A DNA stretch of 64,000 nucleotides from Phallusia mammillata. Its lineage: Eukaryota; Chordata; Ascidiacea; Phlebobranchia; Ascidiidae. Every line of letters begins with the position of its first letter. Within the stretch, counting starts at the first letter, position 1. Positions 44,401 to 54,469 of this stretch are shown in pieces. Below the pieces are notes generated by a model. It was not told the DNA's origin and searched no databases. It saw only the letters and a list, made by a program, of their open reading frames with translations. Made by a program: the position numbers and the translations under genes. Location: assembly GCA_003260075.1 (NCBI GenBank), contig QLIY01000117.1, positions 172,500-236,499 on the forward strand, given 5' to 3'.

Positions 44401-47171
44401 TTTCAAAAAGTATTTTTAAGTATTTAAGTGTCCTACAGAGAATAGCTGTCTACTTCACAAGCCAGTGCAAAATGCCATAAATATTTCTTGCCAAGTAGGA
44501 TGTTAAAATCACTTGTAGTAAAGTTGTGCGACATTGCAGCAAAACTGCATGAAAAGGGTCTTTAACGGGCTTCTCAAACTGTGGGTCGCAACCCAAATTG
44601 GGGTCGCAAAAATGATTTTGGGGTCACAAAACAACATGTGTTATTATGTCATTGTCACAATAAATGGTATACATGCGTAAATTTATTGTTTAAACATCAT
44701 TTATGTGTATAGGCTATACCCATCAAGGGGTCACATATATATGTCTTTTCTAAAATGGGGTCGCAGAGCAAGAAAGTTTGAGAAGCCTTGTTTTACACAA
44801 TCAAACAACATTGGACACAAATCAGAGTAACAAGTGTACCGGTTTTCGTTCGTTATATTCAAAGCAGAAGCAGGAATCCCAACTGCATATGAATGTCCAT
44901 CCTTCACTAAACAACCAGCAGCTTCTTGTGGACAATCACCAAGCATGGAATGCATTTCATCACCTTGTACTGTCTTAATGTCACGACAAACATTTATATA
45001 AAGTCCATCAGTTGTTTGGCCACTGGAGGAAGGGTCAGTGATAAAGTAACCTCCAACCTACAAAAGATCATCAAAAAATGTTGCTGATTTGTTTTAGCAG
45101 AAACCTTTCGAATCTGGCATAACAATTTTAGATTTCTTGTTTTCATATGCATGCTTCAAATTTCATACATGTTTAAAATTCTTTTTGTAGAAAACCTTTG
45201 TACAAGGGGGCCAAAGTAACAGATTGATTCCACAAACATATACTTCAGTTGAAAAAAAATCAAATTAACTTACTTTTTTAATCAGACTGTTTAGATCCCG
45301 TTTCTTATCATCGGTATCATATCCATAGCAACGCACTTCCTTTGTGGCATCATATTCAGATGGTCGACAGGCTAAACTTGTTTCCCAGAGGAAATCAACG
45401 CTGCATCCGTCAGCTGAAATAACTTCTGGTGAGCCCTGCGTGAAAACAAAACATATTTACAAGTGAAAAAAGACAGTAAACTTGGATACATCTAAAAGTG
45501 TTTTTTAAAGACACATAGAGTAAACCTTGGTTAATCTGGACCCGCTTGTACCTCAAGGTTTGTCCGAATTAGACAAAGATCCAAGCTGTCTCAACTGAGG
45601 TTTACATTTTACATATTAGGCATAAACCCTTGGATGACTTATCTAAGTTTACCTAATAGTAACGTTTACATCATGTTTGATTTTTGTATTTTCCCTCATA
45701 CTGCATCTCTGGTAACTATAACAATGCACCCAAAGTTGAAATGAAAAGAAACAAATTTGACATAACATGACCGCAAACTTCTGTCCAGTTTGTGCACAGC
45801 AGATCTTTGATAATAACTCCATAGTTGGCAAGATTAAACTTACCAGAGTAGTTGCACACTCAAATGTGATGCTGCTTCTATATGAATATTCTGTTGTATT
45901 AGTTGTGCAGTGTCTTGTTGTGTTGTACTCCAAGTAAAATGTTACAGCATCATCTGATGTTGCAACTATTGAAGGTGGTTTGTCAAAATCACCCAACGAT
46001 AAACCTGTAAGTACAGAGTAATGTTAATAGATTCTTCTAGACAGTGGTGGGATTCAGCCGATTCGCACCTGTTCTTTAGAACCGTCTAACGAAATTTTAT
46101 GAGATCAGCGAACCGGTTATCATTACTGGTTACTGTCAATGGACTTTTTGTAACAGAACCGGCTGACAAATATGTCTTTTGTGATGGAATCGGGTGACAA
46201 AATATTCCCACCACCGCTTGTAGAAGTCAACCATTCATACATGTTTATGTACACTGTCACAAATATTAACACAACCCTCAGCACAAAATGTTCTGTTTAG
46301 GTACAAAATAAAAACATAGTTTGCATAAACTTGGATCATTTTTTTCTCACAGATCGGCTGTTATAACTTCATAACTTTAGGAGAATTTAGAACAACAGTG
46401 CAATGCTACTTAAACTCAAACAAAACTAATACTAAACTTTTGACTGGTGTTTTATCAATCTGTTAAGATAAAAAATAAGCCAAGTTAACACATTTTTTTA
46501 TCATTACATCAATTTACACTAAGGTATCAGATAAAAAGCGAACCTGTGCCTGTTGTGGATTTCTTCAAACAGACAGAACTGGTTCCAGTGCAAAAAGAGT
46601 TTGGCAATGAAGAACAAAGATTGAGATAATAAATGTTTGTGGAACCTTCGTTGTTTTTATGATGAACCTCCCAAATACTATGAAGATACAATAAACAAAT
46701 ACAAATGATAAAATCTACACAATCACTGATGATGGCATGAGCATTTGCTAAAATGTCCGAGCAATAAAGTATGTTGCTTTTTACGTCTATTTGGGCCGTT
46801 ATTTTCACCATTAAATTTATGAACAGATCCGAGATATTAATGACATTCTGATTTTTTTGTCAAATCATAAGTTCTAAAGCTGGTTGTAACTTGTCTAGAA
46901 CAAATGTTTAAAATTGGTTAGATGTAAATTTAGTACAGGAATATGGTGTTTTTGGGCACTTTGTGGAAGTATTTCTTAAAAAGTTAATTAATTTGAGTGG
47001 TAAATTTCATAAGTTGGTAGCAAATATTTTGTGGCAAACCTACCCTTGCAAGTCTGTTAAATTCCTTCCATGAACATTGCTGCAACTTTGAAATATTGCG
47101 TTTCCCTCCGTAAAAGTCAACAAGATTACATTTGTTGCAAACAAACACAAAAACGTTGCAAGTTTTTGCAT
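19071..47171 (-). CDS. IGF2R: Cation-independent mannose-6-phosphate receptor, 46 coding exons
   Basis: Exons (minus, 5' to 3'): 47171-47044, 46677-46544, 46004-45844, 45435-45274, 45057-44840, 44363-44247, 43399-43239, 42913-42782, 42459-42304, 41978-41829, 41758-41674, 41266-41149, 40889-40796, 40442-40249, 39857-39707, 38836-38665, 38207-38057, 37753-37634, 37390-37212, 36795-36600, 36055-35895, 35581-35362, 34806-34675, 32910-32727, 32306-32095, 31847-31671, 31055-30866, 30503-30321, 30180-29888, 29203-29078, 28708-28573, 28153-27963, 27797-27613, 27201-27049, 26155-25991, 25399-25195, 24842-24698, 23928-23830, 23586-23260, 22839-22693, 22340-22150, 21666-21567, 21087-20995, 20603-20360, 19865-19742, 19342-19071. 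Signal peptide [20 protein letters not shown]. Fifteen CIMR repeats, most with a YxxNVC strand and a W-x-T-x-x-A-C / DLSPL pair. One helix ([20 protein letters not shown]), then SYRYI (YxxI endocytosis type), and an acidic [10 protein letters not shown] end carrying the DxxLL GGA-binding motif. The vertebrate protein is about 2,490 residues and sorts lysosomal enzymes from Golgi to endosome. Exon 22 contains a poly-G/C interruption. Confidence 0.96.
19635..19672 (+). mobile_element. SINE tail fragment
   Basis: CGCCTTAATGGGCCTGGCGTGCTATGATT matches the 3' tail of the tRNA-derived SINE. No tRNA head is present. Confidence 0.45.
20791..20919. mobile_element. Mariner-like MITE
   Basis: Begins CAGTAAACCTCTCGGTTAA directly after a TA and ends with GGATTAACCGAGGTTCACCG. 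Same family as 14104-14276. It lies in the IGF2R intron before the transmembrane exon. Confidence 0.55.
21217..21249 (-). ncRNA. Hammerhead-ribozyme-like core motif
   Basis: On the minus strand CTGATGA, a hairpin formed around TTTGTATA, and GAAAC occur in order, as in the 12269 copy. Downstream on the minus strand there is a poor match to the CCAGAAGAGC tail shared by the family. Cleavage is not shown. Confidence 0.35.
21960..22100 (-). mobile_element. tRNA-derived SINE, degraded
   Basis: On the minus strand a B box (GGGTTTGAATCCCACC) is followed by TTTACTAGCCCACCCTTTC. The A box is largely lost. It lies in an IGF2R intron next to exon 41. Confidence 0.5.
22946..23182. mobile_element. hAT-like MITE, CAGTGGTTCCCAACC family
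   Basis: Ends CAGTGGTTCCCAACCGGGG and GGTTGGGAACCACTG. Flanks ACATAGAC and ACATAGAA (7/8 target duplication). Related to 31098-31333 and 32973-33201. Confidence 0.78.
23972..24377. mobile_element. hAT-like MITE, GGGATGGGCC family, poly-C interrupted
   Basis: It shares GTTCTGTTTGGTCGAGCACC, ATTATGACGTCACAAACATT and GGATACCCTTT blocks with 17762-18146. A poly-C run of 90 (24258-24347) stands where the intact copy has the CTCGGCC...CTCGGTACC palindrome. No target duplication is evident. Confidence 0.65.
24258..24347. other. Poly-C run (90), likely filler
   Basis: Pure C inside a MITE, replacing palindromic sequence that is present in the sister copy at 18060-18120. Confidence 0.8.
25104..25133 (-). 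ncRNA. Hammerhead-ribozyme-like core motif (second subfamily)
   Basis: On the minus strand CTGATGA, then a stem of GGCA pairing with TGCC around TGAACATTT, then GAAAC. The downstream sequence GGGCCGTTATTTTCACC recurs next to relatives near 46726 and 62560 (+) and, inverted, 30250 (-). The cleavage site is unproven. Confidence 0.42.
25540..25828. mobile_element. hAT-like MITE, CAGGGGTTGGCAACC family
   Basis: Ends CAGGAGTCGACAACCCC and GGTTGCCGACCCCTG. Flanks CATTAAAC and CATCAAAC (7/8). Same family as 4696-4979. Located in an IGF2R intron. Confidence 0.78.
26280..26668. mobile_element. hAT-like MITE, TAGGGATGGGCCGAGCC family, poly-C interrupted
   Basis: Ends TAGGGATGCGCCGAGCC and GGCACATCCCTA. 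Flanks CTGGTAAC and CTGGTAAG (7/8). Poly-C of 71 (26345-26415) replaces about 47 bases seen in the 38940-39264 copy; homology resumes on both sides. Confidence 0.82.
26345..26415. other. Poly-C run (71), likely filler
   Basis: Pure C tract in place of a CGGCCGAGC-containing palindrome in a MITE whose other copies lack any homopolymer. Confidence 0.85.
28829..28955 (+). mobile_element. tRNA-derived SINE
   Basis: Contains CTTAGTTGGTAAAGCGCGAG (A box region), GGGTTCGAATCCAACGG (B box) and the tail TTTCTAGTCTGTGCCTTGTC and CATGCTATGATG. It lies in the IGF2R intron between exons 30 and 31, opposite to the gene. Confidence 0.65.
31098..31333. mobile_element. hAT-like MITE, CAGTGGTTCCC family
   Basis: Ends CAGTGGTGCACACCAGGGAG and GTTGGGAGCCAGTG. 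Flanks TATTAACC and CATTAACC (7/8). The interior matches 22946-23182. Confidence 0.72.
31389..31580. repeat. Foldback element with paired hammerhead-like cores
   Basis: Two arms of about 80 bases are near-perfect inverted copies: the left runs from AGAGTTCTTCTGAC through TTTATTCCAACG and CATCAGGGTAAAT, the right from TTTACCCTGATGAAGG through CGTCGGAATAAAA to CCAGAAGAACT. The short centre contains CAGTACAGTGCACGATT. Each arm carries the CTGATGA / GAAAC arrangement on opposite strands. The right core has AAAAC instead of GAAAC. Confidence 0.6.
32973..33201. mobile_element. hAT-like MITE, CAGTGGTTCCC family, degraded
   Basis: Starts CAGTGTTCCCAATCGAGG and ends GTTTGGGAACCACTG. The interior matches 22946-23182. 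The target duplication is not clear. Confidence 0.55.
33616..34380. repeat. Tandem repeat in an IGF2R intron
   Basis: A unit starting ACCCATTTTAGGGGGCTAG and containing AAATTTCAGCC is repeated. The last two units (from about 34077 and 34229) are about 150 bases and nearly identical over the shared segment CTACATAACTATATCTACC. Earlier units near 33620 and 33950 are more diverged. It lies between IGF2R exons 23 and 24. Confidence 0.65.
34379..34432 (+). repeat. A-rich low-complexity tract
   Basis: Runs of A broken by single G or C, immediately after the tandem repeat; no gene. Confidence 0.7.
35375..35431. other. Poly-G run (57) inside IGF2R exon 22, likely filler
   Basis: On the coding strand the exon reads ...LACQPHPVD, then 57 C, then TGCCTTGTAACAG and a GT donor. 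Removing the tract joins PHPVD to CLVT and continues into DDFGNQFDL, a normal CIMR sequence. A length of 57 also puts the exon out of frame. Confidence 0.85.
38940..39264. mobile_element. hAT-like MITE, TAGGGATGGGCCGAGCC family, perfect 8-bp TSD
   Basis: Ends TAGGGATGGGCCGAGCC and GGCACATCCCTA. CTTAACAG is directly repeated on both sides (38932-38939, 39265-39272). The centre is an N gap. Confidence 0.88.
39056..39194. other. Assembly gap (139 N)
   Basis: N run inside the MITE. By comparison with the 26.3-kb copy the missing interior should be roughly 200 bases. No IGF2R exon is expected here: exons 15 and 16 on either side join in frame. Confidence 0.9.
39911..40091. mobile_element. hAT-like MITE, CAGTGGTGGGATTC family
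   Basis: Ends CAGTGGTGGGATTCAAAT and AAATCCCACCACTG. The interior has repeated AACCGG / CCGGTT blocks. No strong target duplication. Relatives are at 171-219, 11030 (fragment) and 46042-46216. Confidence 0.7.
46042..46216. mobile_element. hAT-like MITE, CAGTGGTGGGATTC family
   Basis: Ends CAGTGGTGGGATTCAGCC and ATTCCCACCACCG. Flanks CTTCTAGA and CTTGTAGA (7/8). Located in IGF2R intron 2. Confidence 0.75.
46726..46815 (+). repeat. Degraded hammerhead-like element
   Basis: CTGATGATGGCATGAGCATT is followed by AAAATG in place of GAAACG, then GGGCCGTTATTTTCACC and ATGAACAGATCC. Same subfamily as the minus-strand copy at 25104-25133. A further relative lies at about 62565-62660. Confidence 0.4.
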
Positions 47172-47439
47172 CGTGAAATTATTGAATTTAATTGCACTAA
47201 TGACGTTTATCCATCACCTAAGCATCTAGAATTACCAAAAACACTTTAATTTAAATAAATTCAACTTCACAATTTTTTCCAAACAATTGCTGATTCTGTG
47301 CTCAATCAAGCGTGATATTATGCGATGTCACGTGCAAAGATGACTCAATAAGTTGAGAAAAAAGACAAGCTTCATGAAGAAATATTCAGAGGACATAAAA
47401 AACTGTTGTGTAGCAGAAAAACAGGCGCAATATGTAAAT

Positions 47440-47780
47440 TCAAATTTCATCCATGTTCGCAAAAAAAACTTTAACACATTTTGCGGAGATATTTACGGTA
47501 GAAAGTACCCATATTATTGGGGAACACTGGGTGCAAGGGTATTTTCCAAAGTTGTAATGGCATAAGGGCCCCAAAAAACATTCCATTGAGGTCGGAAAAT
47601 ACAGGCACAAAATTTCACATCCATGACTTCATGTTCACAAAAAACTTTAACCGAATGGCGATAGAAACACAAGGAATTTACGGTAGAAAGTACCCATATT
47701 TTTGGGGGCACTTGTTCAAGGGTATTTCCTAAGCTGTTGTGGCACAAAGCCAAAAAATACAATCCATTGAGATCGGTCAT
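47440..47780. repeat. Two-unit tandem repeat upstream of IGF2R
   Basis: Two diverged units of about 170 bases share TTTACGGTAGAAAGTACCCA, CAAGGGTATTT and CATTGAGRTCGG. They lie 270-610 bases upstream of the IGF2R start codon, in the presumed promoter or 5' UTR region. Confidence 0.55.
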
Positions 47781-47887
47781 ATGTGCAATGGAAAGCTAAG
47801 TTTGACCAAAACAGGATGGTAAGGGTAAAATGGAATTGCGTTTTCAGAAACAAATGTGTGAAAGAACTGCATGATTATGCTTTAAAA

Positions 47888-48217
47888 CAGGGTTGTGCAA
47901 CCTTTGTTACTGTGTGACCAAATACAGCTGTCATGATTAGATCGCGGGACGCACCTTTATATAACACCATGTGATTTTACTTGGTTGCATACCAAATATG
48001 CCTATATTGAGTTGACAAAAAAGTTTGGTATTTGATTCTAACCGCATATTGCCTAGTCGCAGAAAAATAGTATCGGGCGCATTAATCTGCTTGAAAATAT
48101 ATAATAGTTGGACCCGTTTGTCAGTACATTTGTAAGTAATCCAAATGTCTTCGCGGGCCGCACAACGGTTGATCAATGGGCCACATTTGTCCTGTAAGCC
48201 ATGGTTGCACACCCCTG
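47888..48217. mobile_element. hAT-like MITE, CAGGGGTGGGCAACCTTTG family
   Basis: Ends CAGGGTTGTGCAACCTTTG and GGTTGCACACCCCTG. Flanks CTTTAAAA and CTCTAAAA (7/8). It is an uninterrupted sister of the poly-C-bearing copy at 54151-54507. Confidence 0.8.
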
Positions 48218-49264
48218 CTCTAAAAAGTTGTTGTTGATTTCACAAATTTTGAACTCAAATCCGCGTTGGCCTGTAACTTTACGTTGTGATGTAAACATGT
48301 CTGCTAGACTTGCGGGTTTAGCCACTTTGCCAGACAAACACTTTAATTTCATCGCTTGAAGTTTTCAAAGGGTAATTGCTAACAGTTTGTTCCCCTAGGA
48401 ATGCCAGTAATGTTTCAAGCAAAATGTCAAAAGCTTCTTTCCACCCAAAATGCATTGAAGCGATTCTTAGCGAGCAAACACCAGTTTTGCCAATAGCCTA
48501 GTTCCCAGACGCAGATCACTCAGAAGAAAAATTAGACATAGTGAATTCTATCACTATAACAGGTGTATATTAGGCCCACAATTTCATGGTTATGGCAAAA
48601 GTCAAATATGAAGCTTAAAGGTCAAAATCATGCAGCTAAGCAAAAGCGAATGAGCCCAGTGGTAGAACGTTGTAAATAAGAGAATTTTGTTGTTGCACTA
48701 AAAGTTAAAGTGTTTGACCCCATATGGCAACGTCCCGTCGCATTAATTTAGTTATGAAGCCGATACCAACTAGTTTTTATCGATTTGCTTCAACCAGCGA
48801 TGCTGAACTTTTTACACACTGTTAAAATAAAAAGTCACCTTCCCTCGAAAGCTGCGTTGTATCAAATGTTTTATTTTTCAATTTTTACTCGTACTTGGGC
48901 GGTATACCTCTCGGGTGCAAAAAGCCTCAGATTAAACAAATTTAGTCGGATACTTGCAGCAACAGTAAAAGATGTGCTTTATAAAGTAATTAACAAACAG
49001 TGATATTGATAGCTTTAACTGTTGTTTTGAATTCCTTTTCACACCCGCAACCGTACCGACCTTTCTATCAGCGGTTGTTAGGGCTGCAAAAACCCGCCAA
49101 GCGTAAACCGGCATTCGCCCTTATAGTTTGCAGGTTCAACAAAACAACAGACCGAGATCGTTCAACACGCAGGTCGACCGTCAACACACATCGCAGCTAT
49201 AGGTTGTGGTAGTTACAGTCATTAGTGCGATTTTAAATGTCTGCAATGCTTTGGTGAATGCATA
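48218..49264. other. Intergenic between IGF2R (divergent) and the LRR gene
   Basis: No ORF of protein-like composition and no splice-consistent exon is visible. The promoter of the LRR gene should lie at its right end; no specific element is recognised. Confidence 0.45.
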
Positions 49265-52140
49265 ATGCCAGAAGGATCGGTCTCGGAAATATGTCAAAGG
49301 TCATGTGATGGTCACGGTCATGGTAGTTCCTATAACAACGAAAACCTTGGTAAGCGTATAATCATAATTTTTTAGTTTTGCTCACTAAAGGTCCTGTGTG
49401 TTTTTTTGTGAAAGCCATATTTTGGCATTGGCAATTTTTTTCAGCATAAAGAAATAAAACACCAAAATATACGATATACAGAAACATCAAATATGAATCG
49501 TCCCAAATGGCGCAGCCTACAGGCAAAAAACGTGAGTCCAGAAGGCAAATGGAGTGAAAATACGAACCTTTGATAAGTTTAAGCGTTTGATGCAACTGAT
49601 AAATGAGAATAGTATAGAAAATGTCGATATGCATCTTAAATGCAAAGTTATGAAAGCAGCAACCTTATGTTAACGTGTTTAAAGATTTGCCTTGTGTTTA
49701 AAGATTTGCCTTGTGTTTAAAGATTACTGTAAACGGTGTGTGGCAAAATTCAACGATTGTTGATTCCCTAGAACAGTGGTTCTTAACCTTTTTTCCTTGC
49801 CGCACCCCTTTCCAATCACCAACCAATTTTCGCACCCCGCTGGGTTTTTGTATTTATATATAACAGACCTAACCAACCATAATGATTTAGTCTCCCCGCA
49901 CCCCAAGGAACAGTTCTCGCACCCCTGGTTAAGAACCCCTGCCCTAGAAGGATTCGCTATACCACAGTAAGCGACGCCTACGAAAGGTTAAGGAACTTCA
50001 AAAGCGGCAATTTAATTTATTGTTGGCCGGATTGTGTCTGTTATTTGTCAACCACAGTAGCAGCAGGTTGCCTGCGTTTCGTTAAATCGAGACGCTCGGG
50101 GTTTTCTAATGCCAGATTAAAACAAAAGTAATAAAGAATTCGTATCAAGTGTTTTGATCCAGCTAAGCTAAACAGAAACTAAGCAAAGTTGTTTGCACCC
50201 AGCTAAACCTTAGGAAAGCTTCAAACATATTGCTGGGCGTCTGTCCCCTCATGTTTACATAAATAGTGTTTGTAAAGTTGAAATGTAAATACCAACATGC
50301 GTCTGTGTTTGCTGTAAACACACCGGTCGCTTTTCGTCTGGTCGTATATACAACTGGAATTCTACTGTCCAGTTGGAATTTACAGCTTTGTTTTTAAAAC
50401 GTTACCATGATGCACAAGCTCGTTTGTCAAACACAGAAACAAAGGCTCTGCAACTTTTGGATACAACGTTAAAATAGGAACAATGTGTCACCGCGGTAAA
50501 CAACACCGTAATACATGGCTGTTTTTTAGTTATGTGCTTGACTTTTGATGCTTATGCCGCTTTATAGGATTTTTTTTCAAGATATGCCATTATCCTGATA
50601 AAGGCGTCTCGTATAGGTCGTCAAAACGTTTATAATAAAAAGTACTGAAAGAACAATACTCGTTTATACATTATATCTGGCAGCAACAGCCTATTTATCG
50701 TAATTTTTGTAACGTTTTTTAGCCGTTTGTTTGCTCATGTCGGGATCATTTTTATTTTCTGCTAATAATTGTTCAGTGGAACTTTCAAAACTGATATTTC
50801 TTGCTTTGTGCAGGTTGCAAGACTCCTTTGAAATCCAACCGACAATCGTCACAACTCACAAATCGATGTGACGTCATTAATAGCGTATGTACCGCTGATA
50901 TTGACGTCACCGGTGACGTGTGCGCCGATGAAGTTGCTGCTTTGTGTCGCAAACTTCGAGAAAGGAGAAGTGAAAAACTGGTGTTGAATATTTCAGCATC
51001 GTTCACTGGTTCGGGATTGGAAATGTTGCTGCAAGAAATCGTCGACAACGACCATCAGGTGGGGCGGGAGAGCTCGTTTATATTTTGATTTCTATTTTTG
51101 ACGTCCACTGTAAATAAAAATGAGACAACAATTACAAACATAAAATTTTATTTTGTCGTTTTTGAATAATTCTTTAGATTTAATTGGCTTTTTCTGATTC
51201 AAATAACTCAAATACAGCGTTCAATGCAGTTAGCGCGATTTTTCAATGGCAATTCAATCGCTTAATATAATCAACTGTCTAAAAAAGCAAATTTCGACAA
51301 ACCCATGATCACTTTTTTCAAGAATGCTGATCAATTTCGAAATTTAGTATAATCATTTCGTTACTTTTCAGTTGAAGGAGCTCCACTTGCGCGGTTGTCT
51401 GCTTCGCGATTGTGACGTCACAGCCATCTCGCGTTCCATGCTCAACATCGAAAAGTTATGTCTGGAATCGTGTGACGTCAAACCGCATCACGTGAGGATT
51501 TTGGCCGACGCGATTGGTCGGTTGCCCAGCGCTGTAAGTTGAAACAATGAATTGTAAACATACAATCTATTACCGCCAGGCATTATATCAACTATATAGC
51601 TCTTCTGGCAAATTGTATTTTTATTCCGACGTTTCGACGTCCTATATACAGGTCGCCTTCATCGGGGTAAATAAAACTGAATGTGCGTAGTACAGTGCAC
51701 GAATTTTTCCCCATGTTTGGCGTGCACTGTACTACGCGAATTCAGTGGTATTGTATATTATAGACTTTTTTTAAAAAAAACAAAGGCTTAGAACCAAGTG
51801 AACGATGTACAGTCATTAAATACATCAGATTATGTTGGCTTTGTTTTGCTTCTACAGCTCAAACTTCTCAGTTTAAATGGAAACAAAATCGGATCAGTGG
51901 GTATACGATCTCTATGTGAGCACCGGTGTCTCCGAAATATTAAGAGTCTCAAGCTTGCAGAATGCGATATCCAAACTTCTGGAGTTTGTCTGATCAGCAA
52001 ATCTGTCTGCAAACTTTCTAAACCCGTAAGCAAAGCGCATTCACGAGCGAGTAACAAAATATGGCAAGCTTTAATATCATGGTTCGGTCCAAACGATCCT
52101 CAAAATACTTTTTTATGAATTGCTTTTTTATTTTAAGTAA

Positions 52141-52214
<74 letters not shown>

Positions 52215-53741
52215 ATAAAAAAATAATTTTAAAATCTTAAGGCAACAAAATTAAAAAAATAATTAACCTTTTTTGCATTAAATGATTTAAAACAAGCTGA
52301 TATGATACCTTGGTTCTGTTAAATAAGAATCCTCACAAAATATTGCACCAAATCGCTACGGTTGACTGCGTTAAATTCGCTCATAAACCATTGATGCAGT
52401 GAATACTCAAAACTACACACTACAATCCCAAACTTGTTCAAAGATGAAATACCTTGATTTGGGAAACAATCCTCTCGGAAGAAGATCCTGTGAATATTTG
52501 TCTCAATGTTTGTACAACATCGAGTCGCTTTACATCGAACACTGCTTGGTTCAACCTACAGATGTCCAAGTTATCTCTGATGCAGTTAACAAACTTCTAC
52601 AACCAGTAAGTTGTACTGAGTAAGTGTTAAGGAAAAAACGAAATGTCCAATTGTTTTTCCTGAACTGAAGACTATGTGTGATTTAATTAAACAACATAAG
52701 CCAGAGAAATTGTATTTATACAATACATCCTGGTGCAAACGTTGTTACAAGATCAGTTGACAAGCTGTACTGATGATGATAGCAGAGATTGTTAAAACGT
52801 CTGTATTCAAAGATGTATTCTTTATACACAGGTTCTCTGGCAGTTATGTTTATGATCAAACTACTTTTTAAGTTCGTATCAAACAAACAATATTCGTTTT
52901 TGCGGATTTAATGCTTGTTTATCTTCTGATGACAAAATATAGGCGTGAATGACTTCCGTAAAACCTCATCATTAGTTTCATTCTGAGAAAGAATCCCCAT
53001 CAAGACAAAATATTTTAGTTACAGGAACTTGATCTCAGTTTCAACCCGATCGGTTTGACGGGTATACGATATCTATCCCAGTGCATCAACAACCTTGTCA
53101 CGTTGGGTTTGAGAAGTTGCAGTGTTCTGCCATTTGCTGTGAAACTTCTTTTAGAGGGGATTGACGAGCAACTGACCCACGTAGGTCATGTTCTAAATCA
53201 CATTTAACACAAAGAAATAATTATTTGCAAACCTTTTTCTAAACCCTGTTGATGATTTTTTTAAGGCAAAAGTCGACCAAAACGCTTTTTTATCAGTATA
53301 GCCGCAAAGTCACCTCAGAATAGTTTTTTTGTTTTGCTTCTGTAATTTGCAGCCTATTGAAATGAGGAAATTTTACAGAAAATATGCATTTTACGTTTGG
53401 CACCAATAGTTTTTGTTCAGAATCCAAAAGTTCGAACAAAATAAAACAAACAAAACATTTTACCTTTCACCCTCTTAGATGATGAATAGCACTTGAAATA
53501 AGCAATAAACCTCACCTTGTGTGCTCACCGTTTTGCAACAAACACTTTTGTATTATCTCAGTTGAAGATGATCGATCTTCGAGAAAACCCGACAGAAAAC
53601 CTCGACCAGGATTTTCTTCCAACAAATCCAGATGTGGAAGTCCTCCTCATCCCTTGCATCCAGAAGCAGAGTCATCGGATATTGGAGGAGCAGGAGGAAA
53701 AGGAGGAGCAGAATCACGTGGATAAAGATGAACAGGTTTGA
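49265..53741 (+). CDS. Ribonuclease-inhibitor-type leucine-rich-repeat protein (7 exons)
   Basis: Exons 49265-49349, 50814-51058, 51372-51533, 51858-52025, 52444-52605, 53025-53180 and 53562-53741 join in frame by GT-AG to 385 residues. The middle exons are each 52-56 codons, phase 0, and encode one pair of LRRs: LKELHLRGC..., LKLLSLNGNKIG, MKYLDLGNNPLG, ELDLSFNPIG, LKMIDLRENP. This is the RNI-like layout used by NLR and related proteins. The C-terminus is a Glu/Lys-rich stretch (LEEQEEKEEQNHVDKDEQV). The start ATG is chosen because its exon splices in phase 1 to exon 2; no NACHT, death-fold or signal peptide is seen. The last codons could instead be a GT donor (CAG/GTTTGA) leading to the ZU5 exon at 54.6 kb. 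Specific orthology is not recognised. The 72-C run at 52143-52214 lies in an intron. Confidence 0.75.
49774..49941. mobile_element. hAT-like MITE, CAGTGGTTCTTAACC family, perfect 8-bp TSD
   Basis: Ends CAGTGGTTCTTAACCTTTTT and GGTTAAGAACCCCTG. CCCTAGAA is directly repeated on both flanks (49766-49773, 49942-49949). It lies in intron 1 of the LRR gene. Confidence 0.88.
51631..51665 (-). repeat. Hammerhead-like foldback copy, variant core
   Basis: On the minus strand CCGATGA replaces CTGATGA; the stem and GAAAC are conserved, followed by GTCGGAATAAAAATAC. The neighbouring sequence to 51750 forms its own palindrome around GTAGTACAGTGCACG. Confidence 0.4.
52143..52214. other. Poly-C run (72), likely filler
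   Basis: Pure C tract in an intron of the LRR gene, with no consequence for coding. Confidence 0.75.
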
Positions 53742-53802
53742 TTTTACACAATCTGAATCGGGACTTTTGATGTCCGAACAAAAAAAAGTTAAAATTTGGT
53801 AA

Positions 53803-53808
53803 AATAAA
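53803..53808 (+). promoter_or_regulatory. Candidate poly-A signal of the LRR gene
   Basis: AATAAA about 60 bases after the TGA at 53739-53741, consistent with the gene ending there. Confidence 0.4.
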
Positions 53809-53994
53809 GCTCGCGGTTGGTCGCTGAATAATCCTAAATCCCGAAAAAAACAAATTTATCAAGTTAACATATCGAATACTTTTTTGGGTTGTCAAAGCAA
53901 TAATGTAAGACGGTTAAGGTATAAATTCGTAACTGGGATCAGTCCTGAAACGTCTACTCTATGCAGACCAACGATCACGACACACTCATTTATG

Positions 53995-54142
53995 AAGCAC
54001 AGTACGCCAGGCCATTAAAGGCGTCATACCGAATCAGCCAGTCTCCCAAGTATTCTCATATGGCAAAGCGCAGGCTAGAAAAATCCAGCCTGCGATGGGA
54101 TTCGAACCCACAACAGGAGTCTTTCCGGGACTCGCGCTTTAA
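53995..54142 (-). mobile_element. tRNA-derived SINE
   Basis: On the minus strand GCGCGAGTCCCGGAAAG, the B box GGGTTCGAATCCCATCG, TTTTTCTAGCCTGCGCTTTG and the tail ACGCCTTTAATGGCCTGGCG. The A box has been cut off by the hAT-like element at 54151. Confidence 0.65.
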
Positions 54143-54150
54143 GTTTAGAC

Positions 54151-54388
54151 CAGGGGTGGGCAACCTTTGTAACTGTGGGGCCAAACACAATTGCAATAAT
54201 AAGATCGCGGGCCGCACCTTTATATGACACAAGGTGATTTTATTTCGTTGCATACCAAACATGCCTTACTACAAGTAAAACTCGCATTTGATTTTCGCAG
54301 TATATTGTCAGGTCGCAGAAAAATAGCACCAGGCGCACTAAACTGCTCAAAAATATATAGTAGTTGGACTCGTTTGCCAGTACATTTG

Positions 54389-54469
<81 letters not shown>

